A stretch of DNA of 34,524 nucleotides from Planctomycetota bacterium (GTDB taxonomy: Bacteria > Planctomycetota > Phycisphaerae > Phycisphaerales > Phycisphaeraceae): positions 1-34,524 of the forward strand of contig JAJRXX010000029.1 of the NCBI GenBank assembly GCA_024276075.1, in the 5' to 3' direction. The notes beneath the pieces are model-generated. The model was not told the DNA's origin and did not search any database. It saw only the letters and a list, made by a program, of their open reading frames with translations. Below, one piece after another: positions 7,303 through 16,323 of this stretch (position 1 is its first letter; the number at the start of each line of letters is the position of its first letter). The position numbers were made by a program, and so were the translations under genes.

Positions 7303-8805
7303 TTAATCTTCCAGTTGTACTTGATCTATAAATATCTTCCCCGAACCACCACGACAAACCACCGCAAAACCACTCATCACGTTCATATCAAAACGAAGTG
7401 ACTGAGCAAGTGGCACCTTGACCTTCTGCCATTGTTGTGTCACGCCGCTGGGTAAAAAATCCTGAATATTCCCCACCATCTTTGAGTCATCATTTTGCGA
7501 CCACGTACGGTCCCATGAAAGTGTGATGTCAAAATCTTCACCCCCTTTATCGCCTCTGACGTAAAACGTCAGATACCGATAACCCGCAGCATCAAATACC
7601 TGCCCTTCAGGCACCAGCCGCATCCATAATCCGCACCAACCTCGGCTCTTCCTGTCATAAGTAATCTCAAGCGACCGTCCAGACTGACCGTACGGCTGCT
7701 CTTGCGTGATGCCAACACTGGCCCGAGAAGGAGCCCGGCGGAAGGTGTTGTACCGACCACCCAAGGAAGTCGTGGCGCTGGTGTCGTCAAAATCAGCCAC
7801 GATCAACGGCGTCAGTGAAGACGGATTCGTATTGGTCGCAATCGCCAGGGCGTAGCTTGGATACTCTTCAGGAGAAGCCCAACCCTCATTCGCATATGTC
7901 TCTGACACCCCCCGTTTATCTCCTGGTTCATTCAGCGGCGTAATACGAACCCAATCCACATACATTTTTGCTGTATCAAAGTCAGGCTTACCCGCCCACT
8001 TATCCGGAAACCATAGACCAACCCAGAATCTACCCGCGTAAACCGGTATTTCATCATAAGATATATGAACCAACTGGTCATCGATATAAAATTCCACCCT
8101 CGGCTGCCCCCCACTAGTCCCACCGCCTGTATGCCAATCAAACCGGTAGGTGTGGTATTGACCGTCATCCATAGGCCGCCCAAGGTAAATGTAAGCGTGG
8201 TTAAAATCGCCTGGCGTCAGCGCTCGCCACGTATTAAACAAGCCATGATCAAATGCAACCTCGTCGATCGCGCCCTCACTGGGACGTCCAGGAAACTCGA
8301 TATTGATTTCATGATTAACAACCGCCCCTCCCATCTCATAACCTTTTTCTCCCGGACGCACCTCCCTGTAGTGCAGTGTGTAAAATGACGAACACGCCCC
8401 TAGCACAGGTGCAAGCTTAGCCCGTACCTCGTAACGCCCCGATCCGAAATAATCCTTCGTCGCAATCGCCGCGCCGACCCGTCGCCCATGCACACGCGGC
8501 ACGCCATAGCGATTGATACCCTTCACCGGCCCGGTATACCGGTCGCCATGCGCCTCTAGGATTAGATTCCCATCGGCAACCGCTACGTTTTCCGGAACGA
8601 CACCTCCGTTGTTACCCAAGCCGCCCCACTGTTTCTTAGCGATCAACCAACGACTCGAATCTAAATCGGGGCTATCAAAATCCTCAAAAAACACCAGATC
8701 ATTACCGCCAGCGGGGTCGACCTTGAGCGTGATGGTTGCGTTCACAACCACCGCCGTCGTAATCAATGCCGCGTACAGCCAGAATTCTTTCACCATCGTT
8801 ATCAA
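7303..8805 (-). CDS. Secreted GH16-like glycoside hydrolase with C-terminal carbohydrate-binding-like domain
   Basis: A hydrophobic N-terminal segment (FWLYAALITTAVVV) indicates export or anchoring. Residues about 35-300 resemble the GH16 concanavalin-like fold that cleaves beta-1,3/1,4-glucans, agars or carrageenans: FFEDFDSPDLDSSRW near the start, YEVRAKL, and the active-site strand HEINIEFPG. Family members usually read E-x-D-x-E; here E166 and E170 are kept but the middle residue is N168. Residues about 335-500 form a second beta-rich domain resembling carbohydrate-binding modules. The TTG at 8805 has GAGGG at good spacing; an in-frame ATG at 8796 is the alternative. It converges with the giant coiled-coil gene. 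The substrate cannot be read from the sequence. Confidence 0.75.
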   Translation of the reverse strand: MITMVKEFWLYAALITTAVVVNATITLKVDPAGGNDLVFFEDFDSPDLDSSRWLIAKKQWGGLGNNGGVVPENVAVADGNLILEAHGDRYTGPVKGINRYGVPRVHGRRVGAAIATKDYFGSGRYEVRAKLAPVLGACSSFYTLHYREVRPGEKGYEMGGAVVNHEINIEFPGRPSEGAIDEVAFDHGLFNTWRALTPGDFNHAYIYLGRPMDDGQYHTYRFDWHTGGGTSGGQPRVEFYIDDQLVHISYDEIPVYAGRFWVGLWFPDKWAGKPDFDTAKMYVDWVRITPLNEPGDKRGVSETYANEGWASPEEYPSYALAIATNTNPSSLTPLIVADFDDTSATTSLGGRYNTFRRAPSRASVGITQEQPYGQSGRSLEITYDRKSRGWCGLWMRLVPEGQVFDAAGYRYLTFYVRGDKGGEDFDITLSWDRTWSQNDDSKMVGNIQDFLPSGVTQQWQKVKVPLAQSLRFDMNVMSGFAVVCRGGSGKIFIDQVQLED

Positions 8806-9557
8806 ATTACACCCTCAATAAAAGACCACACATAGGCTTCTCCCATATGCCTTATAGACCTATTTGTCTCCAGCGTAGGCAAAGCACCCAAGGTCCAAGC
8901 GGGCAAATCCCCGTGATTCGTCATGCTGTGATATCTCATACCGCCTTCCAGCCAATCGACCTTTCGCAAAAAGCGTGGCACAGAGACAACGGGTTATACG
9001 CATTGCGTATAGTTCTAGCGCGTTGTAAAGGGTGTAAGTTATTGTCTGTTTTGCCTTCGCATTCGCAGACGCCCCGCAAGTATTAATCTTGATTGGTATT
9101 AAGGTTGGTTTGACCACTTCGTCGTTCCCTAAGAAATACGAGCAAAGAGCCTCGACAACTACTCTCTATCGCAAATTTTCTCTTGGGAAGGCAGGAGCGC
9201 AGAACTCATTAACTCAAAACCCAATCCGCGCTGTTCCCAATTTGCAGCTTACCCGAGCATTTTTACGTTTTTGTTTTGGGACAAGCTTTTACTGTCATCT
9301 ACTTTTTGGCGTTACAAACAGGATCTATTGCAGACCCTATACTGTTTAAAATAGTCTCAAGCGTTTGGAAGGTTATCGTGACTACTTTTTTTAAACAACC
9401 TGAACGGCCACTACTTCACATTAGTATACCAATTGACACACAACATGTAAATCTCTCAAGCCCACGCATACCGCCTACTCACTTTTACCTACAGGCAGTT
9501 CAATATCACCTCCAATACGGCAGTTGTCTTTATTGTCTATCCACTAGCGATCCAAGA
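8806..9557. other. Long intergenic stretch with one dispersed repeat
   Basis: Apart from the repeat at 8994-9100 I see no gene, RNA or mobile element. Short open frames on both strands show no recognisable family or ribosome binding site. The left edge should hold the promoter of the GH16-like gene. Confidence 0.5.
8994..9100 (+). repeat. Dispersed ~100-bp repeat, copy B
   Basis: Opposite orientation to copy A and the same as copy C. The palindrome ATACGCATTGCGTAT is at 8996-9010 and the far end is AATCTTGATTGG. On the minus strand the frame is open and reads IPIKINTCGASANAKAKQ, then LYNALELYAMRI. Confidence 0.88.
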
Positions 9558-10049
9558 TTACGCCCCACCGCTTGTCAGACGCCGCCCTCGCTCTAGGCCC
9601 TTGTTGTAAGAAGCCTCTTTTTCCTTCGCCACACGCTTTGAAGTACCAGGCGTCCTGAGAAACAAGCCGCCCAGCCCTGTTAGAGATGCGAGAAAAAATG
9701 CACCGCCCGGCAAACTTGTCAACGGCCCAGACCCCACCTCCAATCCCATATTCATCAGCGAACCGATCAAACCGGCTACCTCAGCACTACGATCGATGTT
9801 CTCGTTAAACGATCTGCTTTCTAGTTCAACAAACGACTGCCACCTCTCCCAAGTGACACCTGCTTCAGACAAACGAACCGTCGGCTCAATATGAAGACTC
9901 GACTGTACACCCCGCGGCACACGCACCCTGATTAGGTCCGCCAAAGAACAACCTGAAATCAAAACCGTCAGCCCAGCAAAGACCCCCGCCACAGCAAGAA
10001 CTGAAATACCCGTAAAATTTTCTACTAATAATTCTTTCACCCGATCCAT
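9558..10049 (-). CDS. Small membrane protein or lipoprotein, function unknown
   Basis: I do not recognise this 163-residue protein. The N-terminus MDRVKELL is followed by a hydrophobic segment ending LTVLISGCS, which fits either a transmembrane helix or a signal peptide with a lipobox (I-S-G-C). A polar middle section follows, then a second hydrophobic segment (about residues 117-140, rich in Gly, Leu and Phe) and a basic C-terminus. The ATG at 10049 is chosen over an earlier in-frame start at 10106 because AAGGGAG sits just upstream of it. It stands alone between the GH16-like gene and the trehalose genes, transcribed away from the latter. With two membrane segments it could also be a holin-like protein, but nothing around it is phage-derived. 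Confidence 0.55.
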   Translation of the reverse strand: MDRVKELLVENFTGISVLAVAGVFAGLTVLISGCSLADLIRVRVPRGVQSSLHIEPTVRLSEAGVTWERWQSFVELESRSFNENIDRSAEVAGLIGSLMNMGLEVGSGPLTSLPGGAFFLASLTGLGGLFLRTPGTSKRVAKEKEASYNKGLERGRRLTSGGA

Positions 10050-10598
10050 TACAAAATCTCCCTTGATAACTGCTGCATTCAGGGACCGACCGCTATCAGT
10101 CAGCAAGTATCTCTCGACGCGTCAACTAAAAATACAAGCCTCCCCACCAAATCTCACAAGGCCCCATATTGTGCGCACAAACACACCACGAGCATTGCAG
10201 CAAAACCATTTAAACAAATGGCTTACGGCATACACAGCCGCGCCACCCAAAGGTCGGATTGATCGTTATCGTTCAACTACATTCACAAATTGGTCGATAT
10301 ATACCTTCACTACGATTTTTTTCGATCAATACTATTTTTTTTCATTTTTCGAAGATGACCGTTATAAAATTTGAAAAATTTATAAGACACCTCTGAAAAA
10401 CCTTGATCTGCCGCGACCCATCAACTTTGACGCTGCCAAGAATGTGGTTTGTTATTTGCCTGCCAGGGCTTTTCAGAGACCCCATAAGTAAATTTATGAC
10501 TAAAATTGTTCTCTTGAGTTGCAAAACTCAGTGATTCCCGGCATCCTGAAAGCTTAGCCGTCTGTTTGAATTGACAAATCCAATCAACTTCTCAGTCC
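10050..10598. other. AT-rich intergenic region upstream of otsA
   Basis: Divergent spacer between the small membrane protein gene and otsA. It includes an AT-rich tract (about 10310-10385) and the inverted-repeat element at 10391-10478. TTGACA at 10571 resembles a -35 box, but I see no matching -10 at the right distance. No gene is supported. Confidence 0.45.
10391..10478. repeat. 88-bp segment with 12-bp terminal inverted repeats (possible MITE)
   Basis: CTCTGAAAAACC at 10391-10402 is the reverse complement of GGCTTTTCAGAG at 10467-10478 except for one position. The size and ends resemble a small non-autonomous transposon or an IS remnant. It has no coding capacity, and I see no clear target duplication. 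Confidence 0.4.
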
Positions 10599-12002
10599 GT
10601 GACGGCATTACGTACACCTGTGAAAGAGTCAAGCCAAATCGTCATTGTCTCGAACCGACTGCCGGTTCATCGGGTCAAACGCTCACCAGAAGATGTGTGG
10701 GAGATAAGCCCCGGCGGACTGGTTTCGGCCTTGACGCCGGTGCTACAAAGCAAACCCAGCACGTGGGTCGGCTGGGCTGGCGTTGCCGGCAAAGCCCCGG
10801 CACCATTCGAACACGAAGGCATCCGAAACCATCCCGTTGCTCTGTCAAAGAAAGACGTAGAGGCGTTCTACGAAGGTTTCTCGAACCGCACCCTCTGGCC
10901 TTTGTACCACGACGCGGTCCGTCCACCGGAATACCGCCGACGCTGGTGGTGGCCTTATGTCAAAATCAACAGACGTTTTGCTGAAATCGCCGTCGAGGTC
11001 GTCGCACAAAAGGGCACCGTCTGGGTACACGACTACCACCTCCAACTCGTACCCGCCATGATCCGCGAGATGCGCCCCGACGTACGCATTGGTTTCTTTA
11101 TGCATATCCCGTTTCCTCCTCAAGAACTCTTTGTTCAGCTACCGTGGCGAAGACGCATTCTTGAGGGTCTGCTCGGCGCGGATGTCGTGGGTTTTCAGAC
11201 TCGACTCGGCGCTCAAAATTTCGCCCGGCTCGCCAGGAGATTTACAAACGCCACAGGCTCACGCGAAAATCTTCAATACGAAGGCCGAAGAATTGTCTCC
11301 GAAGCATTCCCGATTTCCATCGACGTAGAACGATTCGAAAAATTGGCGCAATCACCGGAGATCACCAGCCGGTCAAGGGAATTTCGCACAAAACTCGGTG
11401 CGGACCGTAAGATTATCCTCGGCGTGGATAGGCTCGACTACACCAAAGGAATCGACATCCGGCTACGCGCATATCAGGAACTACTACGATCCGGCAAGAC
11501 AAACCTAAACGACTGCGTTCTCGTACAAGTCGCCACACCCAGCCGTCAGCGCGTCGCTGAGTACCGCGAGCTTCGCTCACACATCGAGCAGTTCGTCGGC
11601 GAAATTAACGGTGAATTCGGCGAGCTGGGCCGCACGCCGGTTCATTATCTACACAGAAATTTGCCTGCAGAAGAACTCGCAGCACTCTACTTGGCAGCCG
11701 ACGTCATGCTCGTCACCCCCTTGCGTGACGGCATGAATCTGGTCGCCAAGGAATACGTCGCCTGCCGCACCGACGACTCGGGCACCCTTGTTCTCAGCGA
11801 GTTCACCGGGTCAGCCGAAGAGCTCTCATCCGCGCTGCTGGTGAACCCCCATGATCTCGACGGCCTCGAAGCCGCCATCGACACCGCGCTGCACCTGCCG
11901 ATCGAAGAACAGCATCGCCGCATGCGACCCTTGCGTCGCCTCATCAAGCGTCACGATGTATTCTACTGGGCCGATATGTTTCTAAAGGCCCTGAAACGAT
12001 GA
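10599..12002 (+). CDS. otsA: Trehalose-6-phosphate synthase (GT20)
   Basis: Cytoplasmic enzyme joining UDP-glucose (or another NDP-glucose) to glucose-6-phosphate to give trehalose-6-phosphate, the first step of the OtsAB pathway for the osmoprotectant trehalose. The 467 residues match the family length. Diagnostic motifs appear in order: VSNRLPV, ISPGGLVSAL, TWVGWAG, WVHDYHL, GFFMHIPFPP, GVDRLDYTKGID and the acceptor/nucleotide-sugar site RDGMNLVAKEYVA. The start is uncertain: GTG at 10599 gives the expected N-terminus, GTG at 10620 is the alternative, and neither has a clear ribosome binding site. The stop overlaps the next start as ATGA, indicating translational coupling to the phosphatase fusion. 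Confidence 0.95.
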   Translation: MTALRTPVKESSQIVIVSNRLPVHRVKRSPEDVWEISPGGLVSALTPVLQSKPSTWVGWAGVAGKAPAPFEHEGIRNHPVALSKKDVEAFYEGFSNRTLWPLYHDAVRPPEYRRRWWWPYVKINRRFAEIAVEVVAQKGTVWVHDYHLQLVPAMIREMRPDVRIGFFMHIPFPPQELFVQLPWRRRILEGLLGADVVGFQTRLGAQNFARLARRFTNATGSRENLQYEGRRIVSEAFPISIDVERFEKLAQSPEITSRSREFRTKLGADRKIILGVDRLDYTKGIDIRLRAYQELLRSGKTNLNDCVLVQVATPSRQRVAEYRELRSHIEQFVGEINGEFGELGRTPVHYLHRNLPAEELAALYLAADVMLVTPLRDGMNLVAKEYVACRTDDSGTLVLSEFTGSAEELSSALLVNPHDLDGLEAAIDTALHLPIEEQHRRMRPLRRLIKRHDVFYWADMFLKALKR

Positions 12003-14536
12003 GTGACCTAGATCAGCAGCTCGAAAAAATTGCAAGCGTTCCCATCCTTCTAGTCGCTTCCGATTACGACGGCACGATCGCTCCCATTGTCTCCGACCCC
12101 GCCAAAGCCACACCCCATCGCGAAGCAGTCATCGCGGTGCGCAACTTAGCGAACCTCTCCCAGACCCACGTAGCCATTATCTCAGGCCGAGCACTGACCG
12201 ACTTGGCGAATCTGATACGCCCACCGGAAGATGTCCACCTCGTTGGCAGTCACGGCAGCGAGTTTGACCTAAACTTCGCCACGTCACTTTCACCCGAGGC
12301 TATTCAACTCCACCGCCACATACAGACGGAACTATCCGAGATCGCCTCGCAAGGCGCCGGCCTGGCAATCGAACACAAGCCCGCGAGCGTGGCACTGCAT
12401 TACCGCAACGCATCCGAATCGGAATCAGAAAAAGCGATCCAGGCCATAATGAATGGCCCTGCGGCAATCGAAGGCGTTTCCACTAAACATGGAAAAAAAG
12501 TCGTCGAGCTTGGCGTGTTTTCAACCAACAAAGGCGACGCACTCGAAAAAATAAGACATCTTGTCGGCGCCTCAGCAGTAATATTTTTTGGCGATGATGT
12601 TACAGACGAAGATGCCTTCGCCACACTCACAGGCCCAGACATTGCCGTCAAGGTCGGCAACGGTGAGACACGCGCCACTTACCGCGTCAAAGGTCCAGAA
12701 GACGTGACTAAAATATTGGCCCGACTCAGCGAGCTGCGCGCTAGCTGGCTCGCGGGCGCCGAAGCCGTACCGATCGAGCAGCACGCGATGCTCTCGGATC
12801 AACGCACGATCGCACTGGCTACACCCTCCGCAAACATCACCTGGCTCTGCGTCCCCAGGATCGACTCACCCGCATTGTTCGCCGAACTGCTAGGGGGACC
12901 GTCGGCTGGCTATTTCGCCGTAAAATCAGCCGACAACAGCAAACCGATCGAACAGCAGTACGTCCCTCATTCGCTTGTGCTACGCACGCGCTGGCCCAAC
13001 TTTACCGTTACGGATTTCCTAGACTGCTCGGGCGGGCGCCCCATCCAGCGTGCAGGGCGATCCGACCTCATCCGAATTATCGAGGGCACGGGTAAAGTGG
13101 TCATTGAATTTGCCCCGCGGCTCGACTTCGGACGCGCTCCGACCAAGCTCGTCCAACGCAACGGAGGCCTTGAAATCCAAGGCACACTCGACCCCATTGT
13201 CCTACGATCACCAACCATCGACTGGTCGCTGACGGAAGAAGGCAGCCACCACACCGCACGAGCCGAGGTCGATCTACAAGATCAGCCGCTTGTCTTAGAG
13301 TTGTGCTACGGCACGGGTAGTATGCGTAACGGCAACACCGCTGCCATAGACCGCCGCCTGCTAACTGAGATATTCTGGTCGTCGTGGACCGAACAACTAA
13401 CCATCCCCGATGTCACGTCAAACCTGGTCCTACACAGCGCTATGGTCCTACGCGGGCTGTGCTACGGCCCCAGTGGCGCGATCAGCGCCGCAGGCACCAC
13501 GAGCTTACCCGAGCATATCGGCGGCGTGCGCAACTGGGACTACAGATACTGCTGGCTACGCGACGCGGCCATGTCGGCGGCATCACTTGTAAAGTTAGGC
13601 AGCACGACCGAGGCCATGCAGTTCCTCGATTGGGTACTCGACGTCGTGGACAACAACTGCGGCAACGAATCCCCCGAACGTCTACAACCGCTCTACACCA
13701 TCACCGGCGGCTCACTAGGACCGGAGGCTGAGATCGCCGAGCTTTCAGGCTACTGCGGCAGCAGACCGGTACGAGTGGGTAACGCCGCATCACGCCAGGT
13801 ACAACTCGACGTCTTCGGGCCCATCGTCGAACTCGTCGCGCAGCTCGTCGAAAAGGACGCGCCCCTCTCGTCGCAGCACTGGCGACTCGTCGAGGCGATG
13901 GTACACGCAGTGGAACGACGTTGGCACGAACCCGACCACGGCATCTGGGAAATCCGACGCCACCCCCGTCACCACGTCCACTCAAAGGTCATGTGTTGGC
14001 TAACGGTGGATCGAGCCATACTAATCGCAAACCGTTTCCTCGATCGACAGCAAGAAGACTGGATGATTTTGCGAGACCGTATCGCCGACGACGTCATCGA
14101 GCACGGCTTCAAACCCCAGGTCAATGCCTTTACCGCCGCCTACGACGATACCGACATCGACACCGCAGCGCTTTACGTTGGCCTATCTGGCCTGCTGCCG
14201 TCGGATGACCCGCGTTTCCTAGGCACAATCGAAGCGATCGAGCGTACCCTGCTATGCGGGCCGACGGTCTACCGTTATCGATCTGACGATGGCCTGCCGG
14301 GATTCGAAGGCGGATTACACATCTGCGCATCGTGGCTTGTTGAAGCGTATCTCTTAGTCGGCAGACGCGACGACGCACGAAAGTTGTTTAATGAAATCGT
14401 AAAATTGGCCGGTCAGACCGGCGCCCTTTCCGAACAATACGCCCCGAAAAACAAACGGGCATTAGGAAACATCCCACAAGCATATTCACACATCGGCATC
14501 ATCGAAAACGCCATCCGCCTTGCCAATCTAAAATAA
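11999..14536 (+). CDS. otsB: Trehalose-6-phosphate phosphatase fused to a GH15 glucoamylase/trehalase-like domain
   Basis: Two enzymes in 845 residues. Residues 1-245 are a HAD phosphatase of OtsB type: nucleophile motif DYDGTIAP (D22, D24), IISGR, NKGDAL and FFGDDVTDEDAF. They remove phosphate from trehalose-6-phosphate. Residues about 260-845 are a GH15 protein: NWDYRYCWLRDAAM in the substrate pocket, probable acid E651 (GIWEIR), probable base E812 (ALSEQYAP), and PQAYSHIGIIENA. GH15 enzymes release glucose from alpha-glucans, and one bacterial group hydrolyses trehalose. Both active sites look complete. It overlaps otsA by four bases and ends nine bases before the converging pstB stop. Making and possibly breaking trehalose in one chain is the odd feature; the GH15 substrate is not known from sequence. 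Confidence 0.9.
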   Translation: MSDLDQQLEKIASVPILLVASDYDGTIAPIVSDPAKATPHREAVIAVRNLANLSQTHVAIISGRALTDLANLIRPPEDVHLVGSHGSEFDLNFATSLSPEAIQLHRHIQTELSEIASQGAGLAIEHKPASVALHYRNASESESEKAIQAIMNGPAAIEGVSTKHGKKVVELGVFSTNKGDALEKIRHLVGASAVIFFGDDVTDEDAFATLTGPDIAVKVGNGETRATYRVKGPEDVTKILARLSELRASWLAGAEAVPIEQHAMLSDQRTIALATPSANITWLCVPRIDSPALFAELLGGPSAGYFAVKSADNSKPIEQQYVPHSLVLRTRWPNFTVTDFLDCSGGRPIQRAGRSDLIRIIEGTGKVVIEFAPRLDFGRAPTKLVQRNGGLEIQGTLDPIVLRSPTIDWSLTEEGSHHTARAEVDLQDQPLVLELCYGTGSMRNGNTAAIDRRLLTEIFWSSWTEQLTIPDVTSNLVLHSAMVLRGLCYGPSGAISAAGTTSLPEHIGGVRNWDYRYCWLRDAAMSAASLVKLGSTTEAMQFLDWVLDVVDNNCGNESPERLQPLYTITGGSLGPEAEIAELSGYCGSRPVRVGNAASRQVQLDVFGPIVELVAQLVEKDAPLSSQHWRLVEAMVHAVERRWHEPDHGIWEIRRHPRHHVHSKVMCWLTVDRAILIANRFLDRQQEDWMILRDRIADDVIEHGFKPQVNAFTAAYDDTDIDTAALYVGLSGLLPSDDPRFLGTIEAIERTLLCGPTVYRYRSDDGLPGFEGGLHICASWLVEAYLLVGRRDDARKLFNEIVKLAGQTGALSEQYAPKNKRALGNIPQAYSHIGIIENAIRLANLK

Positions 14537-14545
14537 TCTCACCGC

Positions 14546-15430
14546 TCAACCCCGACAGCCATTGACATACTCATACGTCAGCGGGTCGCTGGGTTGCTTG
14601 AAGACCTGGCGACTAGTTCCAAACTCGATCAACCGCCCCGACCCGCCACGGACCCAGAAAACACCCACCCAATCAGCCAAACGCGCAGCCTGAGCCAGGT
14701 TATGGGTCACAATCACCACCGTATAACGCCCCCGCAAGCCTGCAATCAGGTCCTCCACGACACCGCTTGAGATCGGGTCCAAAGCGCTGCAAGGCTCATC
14801 GAATAGCACAACTCGTGGCTTCAGCGCCAACGCGCGGGCAATACACAATCGCTGCTGTTGACCACCCGAAAGCCGCAACGCCGACGTATCAAGACGATCT
14901 TTCACCTCATCCCACAGACCGACGTCTTCGAGAACACCCTGAACGATCTGACCGAGTTCCTGCCGACCACGCACGCCGTACTCACGCAGCGGCAACTCGA
15001 TATTCCTACGGATCGATAACGGAAACGGGTTTGGCTTTTGGAATATCATCCCCACACGCCGACGCAACGTCACCACATCAGTAGCCGGGCTATTTACATC
15101 AGCCTGGTCAATACACACACGCCCCGAAACGCGGCAGCCGGGAATTAAATCCGTCAAACGGTTCATGCACATCAGGAAGCTGGTCTTACCACACCCTGAT
15201 GGCCCCACGATCGCCGTGATGCTCCCATGCCGAATCGACAACGATACGTCCTCAAAAGCAGGCTTACCGCCATACATTAGCCCTAACGAATGGGTCGTAA
15301 TCGCGGGTTGTACGCTATGATCGATCGGCTTCACGTCCGATGCGGTGACCATGACTTTCGGAGCCGGCGCATCCGTATACTGCTCCACTACACCCGTCAA
15401 AACCTGATCTTCGATAGCGACCTTGTTCAT
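14546..15430 (-). CDS. pstB: Phosphate ABC transporter ATP-binding protein
   Basis: ATPase driving PstCA-mediated uptake of phosphate delivered by PstS. Walker A is GPSGCGKT (76-83), the signature LSGGQQQR, Walker B VVLFDEPCSALD and the switch histidine VTHN, all intact. The 294 residues are longer than usual because of a roughly 45-residue N-terminal extension before the ABC fold. The ATG at 15430 is chosen because it overlaps the pstA stop as ATGA and has GGAGG upstream; a TTG at 15451 is the alternative. It is the last gene of the operon. No phoU follows, although phoU usually accompanies pstB. Confidence 0.93.
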   Translation of the reverse strand: MNKVAIEDQVLTGVVEQYTDAPAPKVMVTASDVKPIDHSVQPAITTHSLGLMYGGKPAFEDVSLSIRHGSITAIVGPSGCGKTSFLMCMNRLTDLIPGCRVSGRVCIDQADVNSPATDVVTLRRRVGMIFQKPNPFPLSIRRNIELPLREYGVRGRQELGQIVQGVLEDVGLWDEVKDRLDTSALRLSGGQQQRLCIARALALKPRVVLFDEPCSALDPISSGVVEDLIAGLRGRYTVVIVTHNLAQAARLADWVGVFWVRGGSGRLIEFGTSRQVFKQPSDPLTYEYVNGCRG

Positions 15431-16323
15431 ACCCTGATTAACCTCCGGCAAAGACAGCCATCCGCCACGACCGACGCCACCCAGTTAATCACCAACAAAC
15501 AAACCATCAGGACCAACGCCGTGGCGTATGCGTTGGCATCGCCGCCCGCCACGTTCATCGATAAGTCGTAGATATGGATCGACAACGATCGACCAGAGTC
15601 GAGCAGCGACTCAGGCATCCGGGTCACATAGCCGCTGGTAAATATCAGCGCCGCTGTCTCTGCGATCGCTCGGCCGATGCCCAGCACCAAACCCACGATC
15701 ACACCCGGCGACGCCGCAGGCAGCAACAAGTGCCAAACCGCACGCCCCCGCGTCAGCCCCAATGCCGCCGCTCCCAAACGATACTCCTCAGGCACCGACC
15801 GTATTCCCGCCTCGACAGACCGGATCAAAATCGGCAACACCATGCACGCCAGGGTCAACCCACCTGCCAGAATGGAATACCCCATCCTAAGATAAACGCA
15901 AAAAAAGGCACTGCCGAACAACCCAAAAACAATCGACGGCACGCCGGCCAAAACATCCAAGCTCCGACGCACCAGAACGCCGAACAGGCGATGATCCGAC
16001 GAAAATTCTGCCAGCAAGACAGCCGTGCCCAAACCCACCGGCACCGACACCGCAAGGCAAACCGTCAAGATCAACCCCGTCGACACGATCATGGGCCCGA
16101 TACCACCAGCCCGGCCCGCGTCCCGTGGCAGATCAACGATAAACGACCACGACACCTGTCCAATGCCGTGCCAGACCAGATCGCCCACAATACAAACGAA
16201 CACCGCCGTCACCGCCGCCGCCACGCCCCAAACACACAGCGTCACACAACGATCCAACCACACCGGACACACCGACCGATAAGAGTTGTCTAGCCAGCCC
16301 GCTGGCAATACAGCCTCAACCAT
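15427..16323 (-). CDS. pstA: Phosphate ABC transporter permease
   Basis: One of the two inner-membrane channel subunits of the Pst importer. The 298 residues hold about six hydrophobic segments and the permease loop near GIGRAIAETAALIFTSG, the EAA-like region that contacts PstB. The ATG at 16323 is preceded by GGGAG and overlaps the pstC stop by eight bases. An upstream in-frame TTG at 16353 lacks such support. The stop overlaps the pstB start. Confidence 0.93.
   Translation of the reverse strand: MVEAVLPAGWLDNSYRSVCPVWLDRCVTLCVWGVAAAVTAVFVCIVGDLVWHGIGQVSWSFIVDLPRDAGRAGGIGPMIVSTGLILTVCLAVSVPVGLGTAVLLAEFSSDHRLFGVLVRRSLDVLAGVPSIVFGLFGSAFFCVYLRMGYSILAGGLTLACMVLPILIRSVEAGIRSVPEEYRLGAAALGLTRGRAVWHLLLPAASPGVIVGLVLGIGRAIAETAALIFTSGYVTRMPESLLDSGRSLSIHIYDLSMNVAGGDANAYATALVLMVCLLVINWVASVVADGCLCRRLIRV

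Noticed and set aside
15574-16293. Plus-strand open frame opposite pstA
   Set aside because: The translation is a low-complexity Arg/His/Gln-rich shadow of a hydrophobic membrane protein gene.
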